Positions 1 through 7,355 of a stretch of 64,000 nt of DNA are shown piece by piece. A model generated the notes under the pieces. It had not been told where the DNA came from. It made no database searches and was given only the letters and a program-made list of their open reading frames with translations. Numbering within the stretch: position 1 is the stretch's first letter; each line of letters begins with the position of its first letter. Made by a program: the position numbers and the translations under genes. The stretch covers positions 310,001-374,000 of the forward strand of contig JBLNCA010000037.1 of NCBI GenBank assembly GCA_050260375.1, written 5' to 3'. This DNA comes from DTFZ01 sp050260375 (GTDB lineage: Bacteria; Bacillota; Clostridia; Christensenellales; SZUA-584).

Positions 1-305
1 CCATAACCGTTGCAGACGAAAAAGAAAAACAGTTGAACCGTATACCGTTTGTCGTTTTGGACAGCAGCTTTACTCTGACTGATACCAAAAGCAGAGTATA
101 TTACTGCCATATGACATATGACGACACATGGGACGGGAACAGGGGCATCCATCAGATACACTTTCTGTCGGAAACGGGCCTTATGCTTCTGCTGAGGGAA
201 GAAGGGGCAAAGGCAACCGTCAATATGGGAAGCGGGTATCTTGAGCATAGAATCAGTTCAATAAGAATTGAAGGAGGAAGGAATGAAAACCGTATATGTA
301 TCTGA
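1..305 (+). CDS. C-terminal end of an unidentified protein (cut by window edge)
   Basis: The reading frame is open from the first bases (phase starts at base 3) to a TGA at 303-305, so only the last ~100 residues are visible and the real start lies outside the window. The fragment is mixed polar and hydrophobic, has no membrane segment and has no motif I recognise. Its end overlaps the start of the next gene (ATG at 283) by 23 bases, which suggests translational coupling. A TTG at 33 lies in this frame but has no convincing ribosome site, so I do not treat it as the start. Function unknown. Confidence 0.6.
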   Translation, partial: ITVADEKEKQLNRIPFVVLDSSFTLTDTKSRVYYCHMTYDDTWDGNRGIHQIHFLSETGLMLLLREEGAKATVNMGSGYLEHRISSIRIEGGRNENRICI

Positions 306-1110
306 TCTTGACGGCACGCTATTCAACTCTGAGAAAAGGATAACGAAATTTACGGCGGACATTATCAATAAGTTTATCGATCAGGGAGGGCTGTTTGCGA
401 TTTCTACCGCAAGGATGACTTACGGCTGCGATCAGAAACTGGTAGCGTTAAATTTAAACATTCCTTGCATTGTAATGAACGGCGCGTGTATTTACTCTTT
501 CAATGAAAAGAAGTATATAGACGTTAAAACGATAGGCACGGAAAAAGTAAAGGAGATAGAAGCTATTCTTGACGAAGAGGACTGCAACGCATTTATGTAT
601 ACGTACGATAAAAATGCGCTCAGCATATATTATAAAACGGAAGCGGAAAGCAAGGACGTGCAGTACTTGAGCAGAAGGGCCCAGGAAGAATGCAGGGAGA
701 TAAAAAAAGTAGACAGCTTTGCGCGGACGGCGAAAAACAGGCAGGTTGTTTATTTTGCACTGACAGGGAATAAAAGCAAGATCCAGCATGTATATAATAG
801 AGTGAGCAGGGTCCAGGCGATCGAATCGGTCATGTACCTTAATATATACAACGGGCGTCATTGCCTTGAGATATTCGACGCGAAGGCTAATAAAGCGCAC
901 GCCCTGATGAATTTAAGGCAAATGCTAAAGCCGGATGAAATCGTTGCATTCGGCAACAAACCAAGCGATATAGAAATGATGAAAGCGGCAGATTTCTGCT
1001 TTGCGCCGGAAAATGCGGTTAACGAGGTAAAAAGGATTGCCAACAGGATAATAGAGAGCTGTGACAACGACGGCGTAGCGAAATATCTGAAACAAAAATA
1101 TGAGCTTTAA
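283..1110 (+). CDS. HAD-superfamily (Cof-type) phosphatase
   Basis: 275-residue hydrolase of the Cof/YidA branch of the HAD superfamily, which usually dephosphorylates sugar phosphates or cofactors in the cytoplasm. Seen: motif I DLDGTL near residue 8, with the nucleophile and the acid/base Asp; a motif II-like ISTAR; the cap domain; and a late Lys in a NKAHAL context. Motif IV reads FGNKPSDIEMM where the family normally has GDxxND, so the first Asp is Asn. This could weaken Mg binding. ATG at 283 is preferred over the in-frame TTG at 268 because AAGGAGG lies 5-6 bases upstream of it. Substrate cannot be inferred. Confidence 0.88.
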   Translation: MKTVYVSDLDGTLFNSEKRITKFTADIINKFIDQGGLFAISTARMTYGCDQKLVALNLNIPCIVMNGACIYSFNEKKYIDVKTIGTEKVKEIEAILDEEDCNAFMYTYDKNALSIYYKTEAESKDVQYLSRRAQEECREIKKVDSFARTAKNRQVVYFALTGNKSKIQHVYNRVSRVQAIESVMYLNIYNGRHCLEIFDAKANKAHALMNLRQMLKPDEIVAFGNKPSDIEMMKAADFCFAPENAVNEVKRIANRIIESCDNDGVAKYLKQKYEL

Positions 1111-1127
1111 ACAGGAGTGAATTTATT

Positions 1128-1532
1128 ATGTCGCGTAAAATATATATTACAGAAACGGATAAAAGAAAGCTTCAGAAACTTATAAACGAAGCTATACAGG
1201 ATAATATACAAAACGAGGAACTTATGAGCGACCTTATAAGGGAGCTCGACCGCGCCGATGTTGTAAAAAAGGCGGACCTCCCGCGCGATGTTATCACGAT
1301 GGATTCGAGGGTTTTATTGGTGCTGGACGGCTCGGAGGAGGAGATATCTCTCGTATACCCGCACGAGTCCGATGTTTCCGACAACAAGATATCGGTTTTG
1401 TCTCCGATAGGGACCGCCATATTGGGATACCGCGAAGGGGATACGATAGAATGGAAAGTGCCGTCCGGCGTAACGACAATAAAAGTTAAAAAGGTGCTTT
1501 ACCAGCCCGAGGCAACGGAAAGCGCCGTTTAA
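1128..1532 (+). CDS. rnk: Rnk-like nucleoside diphosphate kinase regulator (GreA/GreB family)
   Basis: 134 residues. The short N-terminal helical part is followed by the GreA/GreB C-terminal FKBP-like fold, with the family signature SPIGTAILGYREGD and the ending VLYQPEA typical of Rnk. Rnk proteins bind RNA polymerase but lack the long coiled coil of GreA. They were named for an effect on nucleoside diphosphate kinase levels in gamma-proteobacteria. The role in Firmicutes is unproven. ACAGGAGTGA precedes the ATG. The gene starts 17 bases after the HAD gene, so the two are probably cotranscribed. Confidence 0.85.
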   Translation: MSRKIYITETDKRKLQKLINEAIQDNIQNEELMSDLIRELDRADVVKKADLPRDVITMDSRVLLVLDGSEEEISLVYPHESDVSDNKISVLSPIGTAILGYREGDTIEWKVPSGVTTIKVKKVLYQPEATESAV

Positions 1533-1610
1533 AATACCGGCATAATTAAAGCCAAAAGCTTTTGTAATAATCAACGGCTACAGAAAGTGTAAGCTCTACT
1601 TGGAAAACGG

Positions 1611-1678
1611 TAAGCTGTTTTATCAAGACAGCTTATTGTTTGTGCCCGCAGCATTTCGGAATTACATCTGCGGGCACA
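1611..1678 (+). other. two tandem hairpins downstream of rnk
   Basis: Within the 373-base gap 1533-1905 two perfect inverted repeats stand side by side. TAAGCTGT (1611-1618) pairs with ACAGCTTA (1628-1635) and is followed by TTGTTT, which is terminator-like. TGTGCCCGCAG (1641-1651) pairs with CTGCGGGCACA (1668-1678), an 11-bp stem with a 16-base loop and no T-run. The first probably ends the HAD-rnk transcript. The second could be a structured tail or a repeat remnant. Nothing else is recognisable in the gap. Confidence 0.5.
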
Positions 1679-1905
1679 GGCTCGTAGAAAGGACCAAAGG
1701 AATAAAAGAACACCGAATTGTATATAAGCGCAACCAATAAATTACCTAAGGAACATGGTAAAAAAAGCCACATGCAGCATTAAAAGCGGCAAGAGGTATT
1801 GCTGTTTTCGGGGTAATGCAAAACAAGAGCGGGATATTTATGACTCCGGACATAAAAGCGGCGCGACAACCGCCGGTTTGTTGATAAAGCAGCGTACGCC
1901 CGGGG

Positions 1906-2454
1906 TTATGCGGCGGCGCTCCTGCGGCGGGAGAACGCGATGTATCCGAGCATGTATACGGCAATATATATCGGAAACGAGTACCAGTGTTCCCACGCAA
2001 TTCTTCTGTATATGCCTATAAATTCAAATAGCGGTTCGGCGCCGAATGAGCCCAATGCAGCGAATATGGCCGCTTTTATCCATGGGTTCCAGTTTTGCTT
2101 GTATTGATAGAACAGCATTGCCATCACGGGCATTACAGCTAGATCCCAAGGCAGGAATTCGGGCATAAGAGGCAACACCCAGGTATAATATGTCCACCAG
2201 CCCTGGGACATGCCGATTATGTCAAGATATGTGGCGAGCAGCGCGGTTACAAGCCCGGCGAACAGCAGCCGCCGCTGAATGTCGCGGCGACGTACAATAA
2301 GCCACAGCACCCAGGGCAGCACGGAAAGCGCTACGTCCAGCCACCAGTGCCATGAAAAAACGACTTTGGAAAGCCACACTTCCCAAATACGGTCGTGCAC
2401 GCCTACGAAACTATTGTTTATTTCGTCAATTGCTTTAATTAGGGACGGGTCCAT
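1906..2454 (-). CDS. CBO0543-family multi-pass membrane protein
   Basis: 182 residues with about five hydrophobic segments rich in Trp and Tyr, for example around WHWWLDVALSVLPWVLWLIV and the SQGWWTYYTWVLPLMPEFLPWDL stretch. This matches the uncharacterised CBO0543 family of Bacillus and Clostridium integral membrane proteins. The C-terminus is basic. Minus strand, ATG preceded by GAGGT. It stands alone between convergent and divergent neighbours, so it is probably a single-gene unit. Two related palindromes lie just upstream and may be operators. No biochemical role is known for this family. Confidence 0.75.
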   Translation of the reverse strand: MDPSLIKAIDEINNSFVGVHDRIWEVWLSKVVFSWHWWLDVALSVLPWVLWLIVRRRDIQRRLLFAGLVTALLATYLDIIGMSQGWWTYYTWVLPLMPEFLPWDLAVMPVMAMLFYQYKQNWNPWIKAAIFAALGSFGAEPLFEFIGIYRRIAWEHWYSFPIYIAVYMLGYIAFSRRRSAAA

Positions 2455-2467
2455 AGGTTTACCTCGT

Positions 2468-2547
2468 ATAACGTATTAACGTTATTATGTGTTGAAAAAA
2501 ATTGTTTACTCAAAATGAAATCGATTATAACGTAGACGTTTTATATA
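2468..2547 (-). promoter_or_regulatory. pair of ATAACGT palindromes upstream of the CBO0543 gene
   Basis: ATAACGT-ATTA-ACGTTAT (2468-2485) is a palindrome with two 7-bp half sites. A second site, ATAACGT-AG-ACGTT-TTAT, lies at about 2529-2546. Both are directly upstream of the minus-strand gene whose ATG is at 2454. On the minus strand a possible promoter (TTGAGT, 18 bases, CATAAT) sits between them, so a dimeric regulator bound to either site would touch the promoter. No regulator gene is adjacent. Confidence 0.45.
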
Positions 2548-2548
2548 A

Positions 2549-2934
2549 AGCGAGGTATAATATAACAATATTGTAAATAAATCATATATATACAGGCTTT
2601 TAAACACATTGGCGAAAAAAGCTGCGTTCATTTATGACACAGACAATATAAGCAATACCATTCAGCTGCAGAGCCGGAATAAACGAAAGACAAAGGGAAG
2701 CTTTAAATTATGATTGCGGAAGAACTGACAGGAAAGCTGCCAGACATAAAAGCAGACAATTACCAGTCGGGCAATGCGGACACCGACGGAAATATTTGAT
2801 TGGTAAATGTTACACGTGAAACAAAATAAAGCACGTAAATGGAATATTAGCGTAATTCGTCTGAATAAATACTAAACTGTTAAACAACTAAAAAGAGTAG
2901 TCTTGTTTTAAATTTTTTGTGTGGGGCGACTATT
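2549..2934. other. gap with at most a 29-codon ORF
   Basis: AT-rich spacer between two divergent genes. The only coding hint is an ORF at 2710-2799 (+) that would encode 29 residues starting MIAEELTGKLPDIKAD, with AAGGGAAG about 10 bases upstream. It is too short to judge and may be a gene remnant. I see no terminator, RNA gene or repeat here. Confidence 0.3.
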
Positions 2935-3393
2935 ATGGGAAGCCATTTAAATCAGAGTTTAATAAAAAAGTATCCGCCGTCGCAGTCTTGCAGCTGTGAT
3001 ATATGCAAAAGCTTTTGTGCGCGGCCGGGATGGTGGAGCGTCGAGGAAGCTTATAATGCCTTTAATGCGGGCCTTGGGAAACGGATGATGCTTGAAATGT
3101 CGCCGAAGTTAGATTTTGGCGTACTGTCTCCGGCGTTTCGGGGATGCGAACAAAACTTTGCTTTGCAGGAGTACGCTTCTTTCGGATGCAACTTCTTAAA
3201 AGACGGCCTGTGCGAGCTTTACGATACGGGCTTCGAGCCGCTTGAATGCAGGTTTTGCCACCATACGCGTATGGGGCAGGGAGAAAAGTGCCACGCCGAC
3301 ATAGAGCGGGACTGGAATACACCCGAAGGGCAGGCGCTGGTACTGATATGGGGGAACAGAGTCGGGCTGTGGTCAAGATACGGGATAATCTGA
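2935..3393 (+). CDS. Cys-rich, probably metal-binding, hypothetical protein
   Basis: 152 residues if ATG 2935 is used (GGGGCG seven bases upstream); a TTG at 2917 is in frame but less well placed. The protein has an N-terminal cluster CSCDICKSFC followed by RPGWW. Later cysteines occur at GCEQ, GCNF, GLCELY and ECRFCHH, and a further one near EKCHAD. The spacing recalls cysteine-cluster proteins such as the YkgJ group but does not match CxxCxxCC. No signal peptide or membrane segment. Zinc or Fe-S binding is an inference from the cysteines only. It appears to be monocistronic. Confidence 0.6.
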   Translation: MGSHLNQSLIKKYPPSQSCSCDICKSFCARPGWWSVEEAYNAFNAGLGKRMMLEMSPKLDFGVLSPAFRGCEQNFALQEYASFGCNFLKDGLCELYDTGFEPLECRFCHHTRMGQGEKCHADIERDWNTPEGQALVLIWGNRVGLWSRYGII

Positions 3394-3544
3394 TTCATAA
3401 TTATAATCATAAATAAATGTGCCTGTACTGAATATTGCCGCGTAATGTCAACAGTATTAATATATTATACATATCCTTATGCGCTGCGCAAAAAGCCGCC
3501 AAAATATAAGCGGGATATGGCAGCGTTTGTTTGGAGGCGTCGTT

Positions 3545-6076
3545 ATGGAAATGCAGGACAGGGCAAGCACGGGGCTTAAAGGCTTTGACAAGGTGATAGA
3601 CGATCTTCGGCTGGGCGATAACGTCGTATGGCAGGTAGATTCGGTATCCGATTACCGCAGCATGGCGCTTTCGTTCGCCGGGCAGGCAATAGCGGATGGG
3701 CGAAGGCTTGTTTACGTGCGCTTCGGCGACCACGAGCCGCTGCTTGAAAACGGCGCTAAGGTTTACCGTGTCGACGCCAGCCGCGGCTTTGAGAGCTTTG
3801 CTACGGAGATACACAACATAGTAAGCCGTGAGGGCAAAAAGGCGTTTTACGTATTCGACTGCCTTACGGACCTATTAAAGTACTGGTATTCCGATTTGAT
3901 GATAGGCAATTTTTTCAAAGTGACGTGCCCGTACCTGTATGAGCTCGACACCGTAGCGTATTTTTCGATAATAAGAAACGCGCATACGAACAGCACGATT
4001 GCACGCATACGCGACACTACGCAGCTGCTGCTCGACCTGTATAAGGTAAAAGGCAGGCTTTATATACATCCTCTGAAAGCCTGGCAGCGCTATTCGCCCA
4101 CTATGTTTTTCCCGCACTTGATTGAAGGCCAGGAAGCTATAAGCATAACTGCAAGCTCGGAGGTAGCCGAGCTGTTTTCCAGCATACAACGGGGCGGCGA
4201 GCAGCTTGACTACTGGACGGTAGTATTGGAAAGGGCAAAAGACGCGTTGCGGCTGCCCGCAGAAGAGCAGGGGCAGTTAAAGCGCCTTCTGATGCGGATG
4301 CTCATAGGCAGGGAATCGAGGATGTTCGAGCTGTGCGACAGGTATTTTACGCTGGCGGACATAACGGCCATAGCGTCGCGTGAGGTGGGCACCGGGTTTA
4401 TAGGAGGTAAAAGCGTGGGCATGCTGCTGGCGCGAAAGATAATCGAGCGGGAAGGCAAGGACATATCAAAGTATATTGAGCCACACGATTCCTACTATAT
4501 CGGCTCGGACGTTTTTTACACGTATATCGTGGAAAACGGATGGTGGAAGCTGCGCACAATGCAGAAGACCAAGGAAGGGTATTACGAGTACGCGGCAGAA
4601 CTTAAGGATAAGCTATTACGCGGCAGGTTTTCCGCCAATATACGCGAGCAGTTCGTGCAGATGCTGGGGCATTTCGGACAGTCGCCTATAATAGTGCGCT
4701 CAAGCTCGCTGTTGGAGGACAACTTCGGAAACGCGTTTGCGGGCAAATACGAAAGCGTGTTCTGCGCTAATCAGGGCACGCCCGAGGAGCGCTATGAAGC
4801 GTTCGAGAATGCGGTGCGCACGGTATACGCGAGCACTATGAACGACGACGCGCTCACGTACAGAATAAACAGGGGGCTGTTTGAGCATGACGAGCAGATG
4901 GCAATACTAGTGCAGCGCGTTTCGGGAGACCAGCACAACGGTTACTTTTATCCACATATCGCGGGCGTGGGCAACTCAAAGAACCTGTATGTGTGGAACA
5001 AAACGCAGAACGCGGACTCGGGGATGCTGCGCCTCGTGTTCGGGCTCGGTACGCGCGCAGTGGACAGGACGGCGGGCGATTACGCGCGCATAGTGCGCCT
5101 TGACGATCCTGAAAGCCTGCCGCCTATGAACATAGAAGACCGCACGAAATATTCGCAGCACGGCGCAGACCTGCTGTCGCTCAAAGAAAACGCTTTGACG
5201 AGCAGGAGCCTTGACGAAGTGATAAACGATGACATAAAGGCTGACAAAAGCCTGTTTGCAAGCGTCGATTACGACAATCAAAGAAGGCTAAGAGAGATGG
5301 GGTACAAGGATATAGCGGCGCAATATGTATTTGATTTTAAAAAGCTGCTTACCGAAACGCGGTTTCCGCAGGTGATGAAAGACATACTTACGCTGCTTTC
5401 CAATATATATGACTATCCCGTAGACATAGAATTCACGGCGAATTTCACAAATGCAGGCGATTTTAAAATAAACCTGCTGCAGTGCCGCCCGCTGCAGACT
5501 CGCGGTTTGGGCAGGTCCGTAAAGATGCCGAATCTTGCGGATAGTAAGGACTGCTTTTTCTCACAGAAGGGCAATTTCATGGGCGGCAACGTGCGGCTGC
5601 CGATAGAACACGTGATATTTGTAAAAGCAAAGGAATACCTTGCGCTCAGCGAACAGGACAAGTATTCAGTCGCAAGACAGATAGGAAAGCTCAACAGCGC
5701 GCTGAAAGGCAGCAGCGTAATGCTTATGGGTCCGGGCAGGTGGGGGACGACTACGCCGTCGCTCGGCGTGCCGCTGCATTTTTCTGAACTGTGCAACATG
5801 TCGGTTATATGCGAGATGGCATCAACAGAAGCGGGTTTAAGCCCCGAACTGTCTTTCGGCAGCCATTTCTTCCAGGACCTTGTGGAAGCGGGCATATTCT
5901 ATGTGGCGATATTTGAAGGCCAGGAAGGCGTGGTGCTTAACGCGGAAAAAGTGCTCGGCAAAGAAAACGTGCTCGATGAGCTCATTGAAAGCCGGTTATC
6001 GCACGTAATACACGTAGCCAAAACGGCTATGGAGATATACTCGGACGTAAGCACCCAAACTCTCGTTTGCATGTAA
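3545..6076 (+). CDS. PEP/pyruvate-binding domain protein with degenerate KaiC-like N-terminus
   Basis: 843 residues from ATG 3545, chosen because GGAGG lies seven bases upstream. The longer frame from 3479 has no such site. The first ~200 residues resemble a RecA/KaiC domain (STGLKGFDKVIDD at the start), but where the Walker A loop should be the sequence is QVDSVSDYRS, so ATP binding there is probably lost. From about residue 290 it matches the PPDK/PEP-synthase ATP-grasp domain (GGKSVGMLLARK, then IIVRSSSLLEDNFGNAFAGKYES). There is no phospho-His swivel domain and no PEP-binding barrel, so it is not a PEP synthase. It ends with a family-typical GPGRWGTTTPSLGVP block. Function unknown; a phosphotransfer or sensor role is speculation. 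Confidence 0.75.
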   Translation: MEMQDRASTGLKGFDKVIDDLRLGDNVVWQVDSVSDYRSMALSFAGQAIADGRRLVYVRFGDHEPLLENGAKVYRVDASRGFESFATEIHNIVSREGKKAFYVFDCLTDLLKYWYSDLMIGNFFKVTCPYLYELDTVAYFSIIRNAHTNSTIARIRDTTQLLLDLYKVKGRLYIHPLKAWQRYSPTMFFPHLIEGQEAISITASSEVAELFSSIQRGGEQLDYWTVVLERAKDALRLPAEEQGQLKRLLMRMLIGRESRMFELCDRYFTLADITAIASREVGTGFIGGKSVGMLLARKIIEREGKDISKYIEPHDSYYIGSDVFYTYIVENGWWKLRTMQKTKEGYYEYAAELKDKLLRGRFSANIREQFVQMLGHFGQSPIIVRSSSLLEDNFGNAFAGKYESVFCANQGTPEERYEAFENAVRTVYASTMNDDALTYRINRGLFEHDEQMAILVQRVSGDQHNGYFYPHIAGVGNSKNLYVWNKTQNADSGMLRLVFGLGTRAVDRTAGDYARIVRLDDPESLPPMNIEDRTKYSQHGADLLSLKENALTSRSLDEVINDDIKADKSLFASVDYDNQRRLREMGYKDIAAQYVFDFKKLLTETRFPQVMKDILTLLSNIYDYPVDIEFTANFTNAGDFKINLLQCRPLQTRGLGRSVKMPNLADSKDCFFSQKGNFMGGNVRLPIEHVIFVKAKEYLALSEQDKYSVARQIGKLNSALKGSSVMLMGPGRWGTTTPSLGVPLHFSELCNMSVICEMASTEAGLSPELSFGSHFFQDLVEAGIFYVAIFEGQEGVVLNAEKVLGKENVLDELIESRLSHVIHVAKTAMEIYSDVSTQTLVCM

Positions 6077-6232
6077 GCGTACGCTTTTGCGCATAACGTT
6101 TTTACTCGTAAAAGGGTTTTGCCGCATGGGATTAAGATTCTTCATCGCTTCGCTCGTCTGAAAGATACAAAGTTTCTGTCTGCTCATAGTTGCATTTGTC
6201 ATTCCGAGCCCGCAGGCGAGGAATCTTTATAC

Positions 6233-6340
6233 GGGGTCCCCAGCAAGACGAAGGCTTGATGGGGTGCAAATATGGGGTCCCCAGCAAGACGAAGGCTTGA
6301 TGGGGTGCAAATACGGGGTCCCCAGCAAGACGTGAGGCTT
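6233..6340 (-). repeat. 41-bp tandem repeat, 2 full copies plus a partial third
   Basis: Units begin at 6233, 6274 and 6315, an exact 41-base period. The first two differ at about one base (ATAT vs ATAC) and the third diverges after ~18 bases. Read on the minus strand each unit is CACCCCATCAAG, a loop containing TTCG, then CTTGCTGGGGACCCCG. This is a hairpin of the same family as those at 6623 and 25066. Too few copies and no spacers, so not CRISPR. Confidence 0.8.
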
Positions 6341-6562
6341 GCAGGTATAAATTTGTTTGAAATGTGCTTTCCTTTTATATATTTTAGATTTTCGTTTCTT
6401 TTTCAACGCCGAAGCTATCCATTTACCCGCGCGCTTAGTGCGTGTTTTTTACGATAAAAAGTTTTTGATGGAACTTTTCATGTCTATGATGCGTCAAAAA
6501 ATAAAAGCGAATCAACTGAAAGATCAATATACCTTCCCCGACTCTTTGCTTTGTGTGAAAGC

Positions 6563-6597
6563 CGCCGCGAGCCTTGTTGCAAGCGGCGCACTTTTTT
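6563..6597 (+). terminator. terminator-like hairpin
   Basis: CGCCGC (6563-6568) pairs with GCGGCG (6583-6588), with a possible TTG/CAA inner stem, followed by CAC and seven Ts. No obvious gene ends nearby, so it may close a transcript running out of the PEP/pyruvate-binding gene or a short RNA. Confidence 0.4.
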
Positions 6598-6622
6598 TGC
6601 CTGGAAAGCATTGCAATTTACA

Positions 6623-6648
6623 CCCCAAAAAGACTCGTCTTTTTGGGG
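6623..6648 (+). repeat. perfect 12-bp hairpin of the dispersed CCCCAAAAAG family
   Basis: CCCCAAAAAGAC and GTCTTTTTGGGG flank a TC loop and are followed by ACCCCGTTAT. It is just upstream of the OLE promoter. The same arms and the trailing ACCCCG recur in the 41-bp repeats (minus strand) and, with a T-A/A-T swap, inside the RNase P RNA gene. Confidence 0.75.
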
Positions 6649-6693
6649 ACCCCGTTATCCATAGTGAATAAACTGTAAAATATTAAGGTATCA

Positions 6694-6722
6694 TTGATAA
6701 ATACACGATAATAATATATAAT
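6694..6722 (+). promoter_or_regulatory. sigma-A promoter for OLE RNA
   Basis: TTGATA (6694-6699), a 17-base spacer and a perfect TATAAT (6717-6722). The predicted start is near A6730, a few bases before the 5' arm of the RNA's terminal helix. It is among the best promoter matches in the window. Confidence 0.85.
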
Positions 6723-6729
6723 GATGTTC

Positions 6730-7330
6730 AGAAGGTGGTGCAGTATTCTAGTCGGTACTGCGGTTTCGAAGGCGGGGCTAAAAATCCGCTTAAGGGCACA
6801 TCGATGAAGTTTCTGGTGTTGGCTGCTGACGCCCAGTCGGGAGCTGATGCTGGGAGTTAAGGTTGTAGGGCGATCCGCAATGGCATGCGGGCGTTGACCC
6901 TGCTTCCGTGGAGACCCAAGAAGGTGATCTGCATCACTACTTGGGGTGAAACCTGTTATGCGGCGTCTAGCTGTGTACAGTGTAGCCTGCCTTGAGTTAT
7001 GCGGGGCGTTATTGCAGAACACGCCCGATGATGCTTAGGCCAAGCGTTTTCGGGACGATCGCTGCGAGAAACCCGCATGGCAAAAGAGGATAGAAACCGT
7101 TTATGTGCTGTTGAGGAAAACTCCTAGACTGTACGGTGTGTGCGTTAAAACACCGAGATATTTTGGAGATTATAGTGTGGTCTTAACGGTAATCCAGTCA
7201 CGTTCTCGGCAACGAAGCGTTTCAGGGTTTAAAGGGAAACCGCTTCTGCGGCGACGGGAAGTACTCTGAAGGGAAATCCTACTGGACCTAAGCTGCAAGG
7301 TTTATTCAAAATATCACCACCGCTTTTTTA
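6730..7330 (+). ncRNA. ole: OLE RNA (ornate, large, extremophilic)
   Basis: A ~600-nt gene-free stretch with its own promoter, directly upstream of an oapA-like gene and then tlyA, nadK, argR and recN. This is the known setting of OLE RNA in Bacillus halodurans and anaerobic Firmicutes, and the length fits the family (about 600 nt). Structure is visible. GGTGGTG (6734-6740) can pair with CACCACC (7315-7321), closing the whole molecule just before a U-rich tail. CCCAAG-GTGAT-ctgc-ATCAC-CTTGGG (6915-6945) is a two-part hairpin, and CGGTGT/ACACCG pair at 7134-7155. In published work OLE forms membrane ribonucleoprotein complexes with OapA and other proteins and affects tolerance to cold, alcohols and Mg. 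Identification here is by position, size, structure and partner gene, not by a covariance search. Confidence 0.9.
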
Positions 7331-7355
7331 TTTTTGGATTTTCTGGAGCAATTAT

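Larger units (their letters stand above)
6077..6660. other. repeat-rich intergenic region upstream of OLE
   Basis: No credible gene. It begins with a perfect 12-bp palindrome AAGCGTACGCTT (6075-6086). A GTCATTCCGAG...GAGGAATC motif (around 6198-6224) matches the ends of the 60.8 kb repeat. Next come 41-bp tandem repeats (6233-6340), a terminator-like hairpin (6563-6597) and a perfect hairpin repeat (6623-6648). An ORF at 6357-6671 spans the last two structures and is not believable as a protein. The region looks like a landing site for small palindromic repeats. Confidence 0.6.

Noticed and set aside
1755..2021. 88-codon plus-strand ORF opposite the CBO0543 gene
   Set aside because: Overlaps a credible membrane protein on the other strand. 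The product is Arg/Cys/Ser-rich and resembles no family.
6233..6340. CRISPR array
   Set aside because: The 41-bp units are directly joined with no spacers, only two are complete, and no cas gene is nearby. They align with dispersed hairpins instead.
6357..6671. 104-codon ORF upstream of OLE
   Set aside because: It runs through a terminator-like hairpin and a palindromic repeat, has odd composition, and has no ribosome site.
6618..7022. Minus-strand ORF of 134 codons across the start of the OLE region
   Set aside because: No SD, no family resemblance, and it runs opposite to the promoter and through conserved RNA pairing. A chance ORF in a structured RNA gene.
6730..7330. Group II intron or riboswitch as an explanation for the structured stretch
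   Set aside because: No reverse transcriptase gene, no domain V/VI end, and far too long for a riboswitch. Position before oapA-tlyA and length fit OLE.
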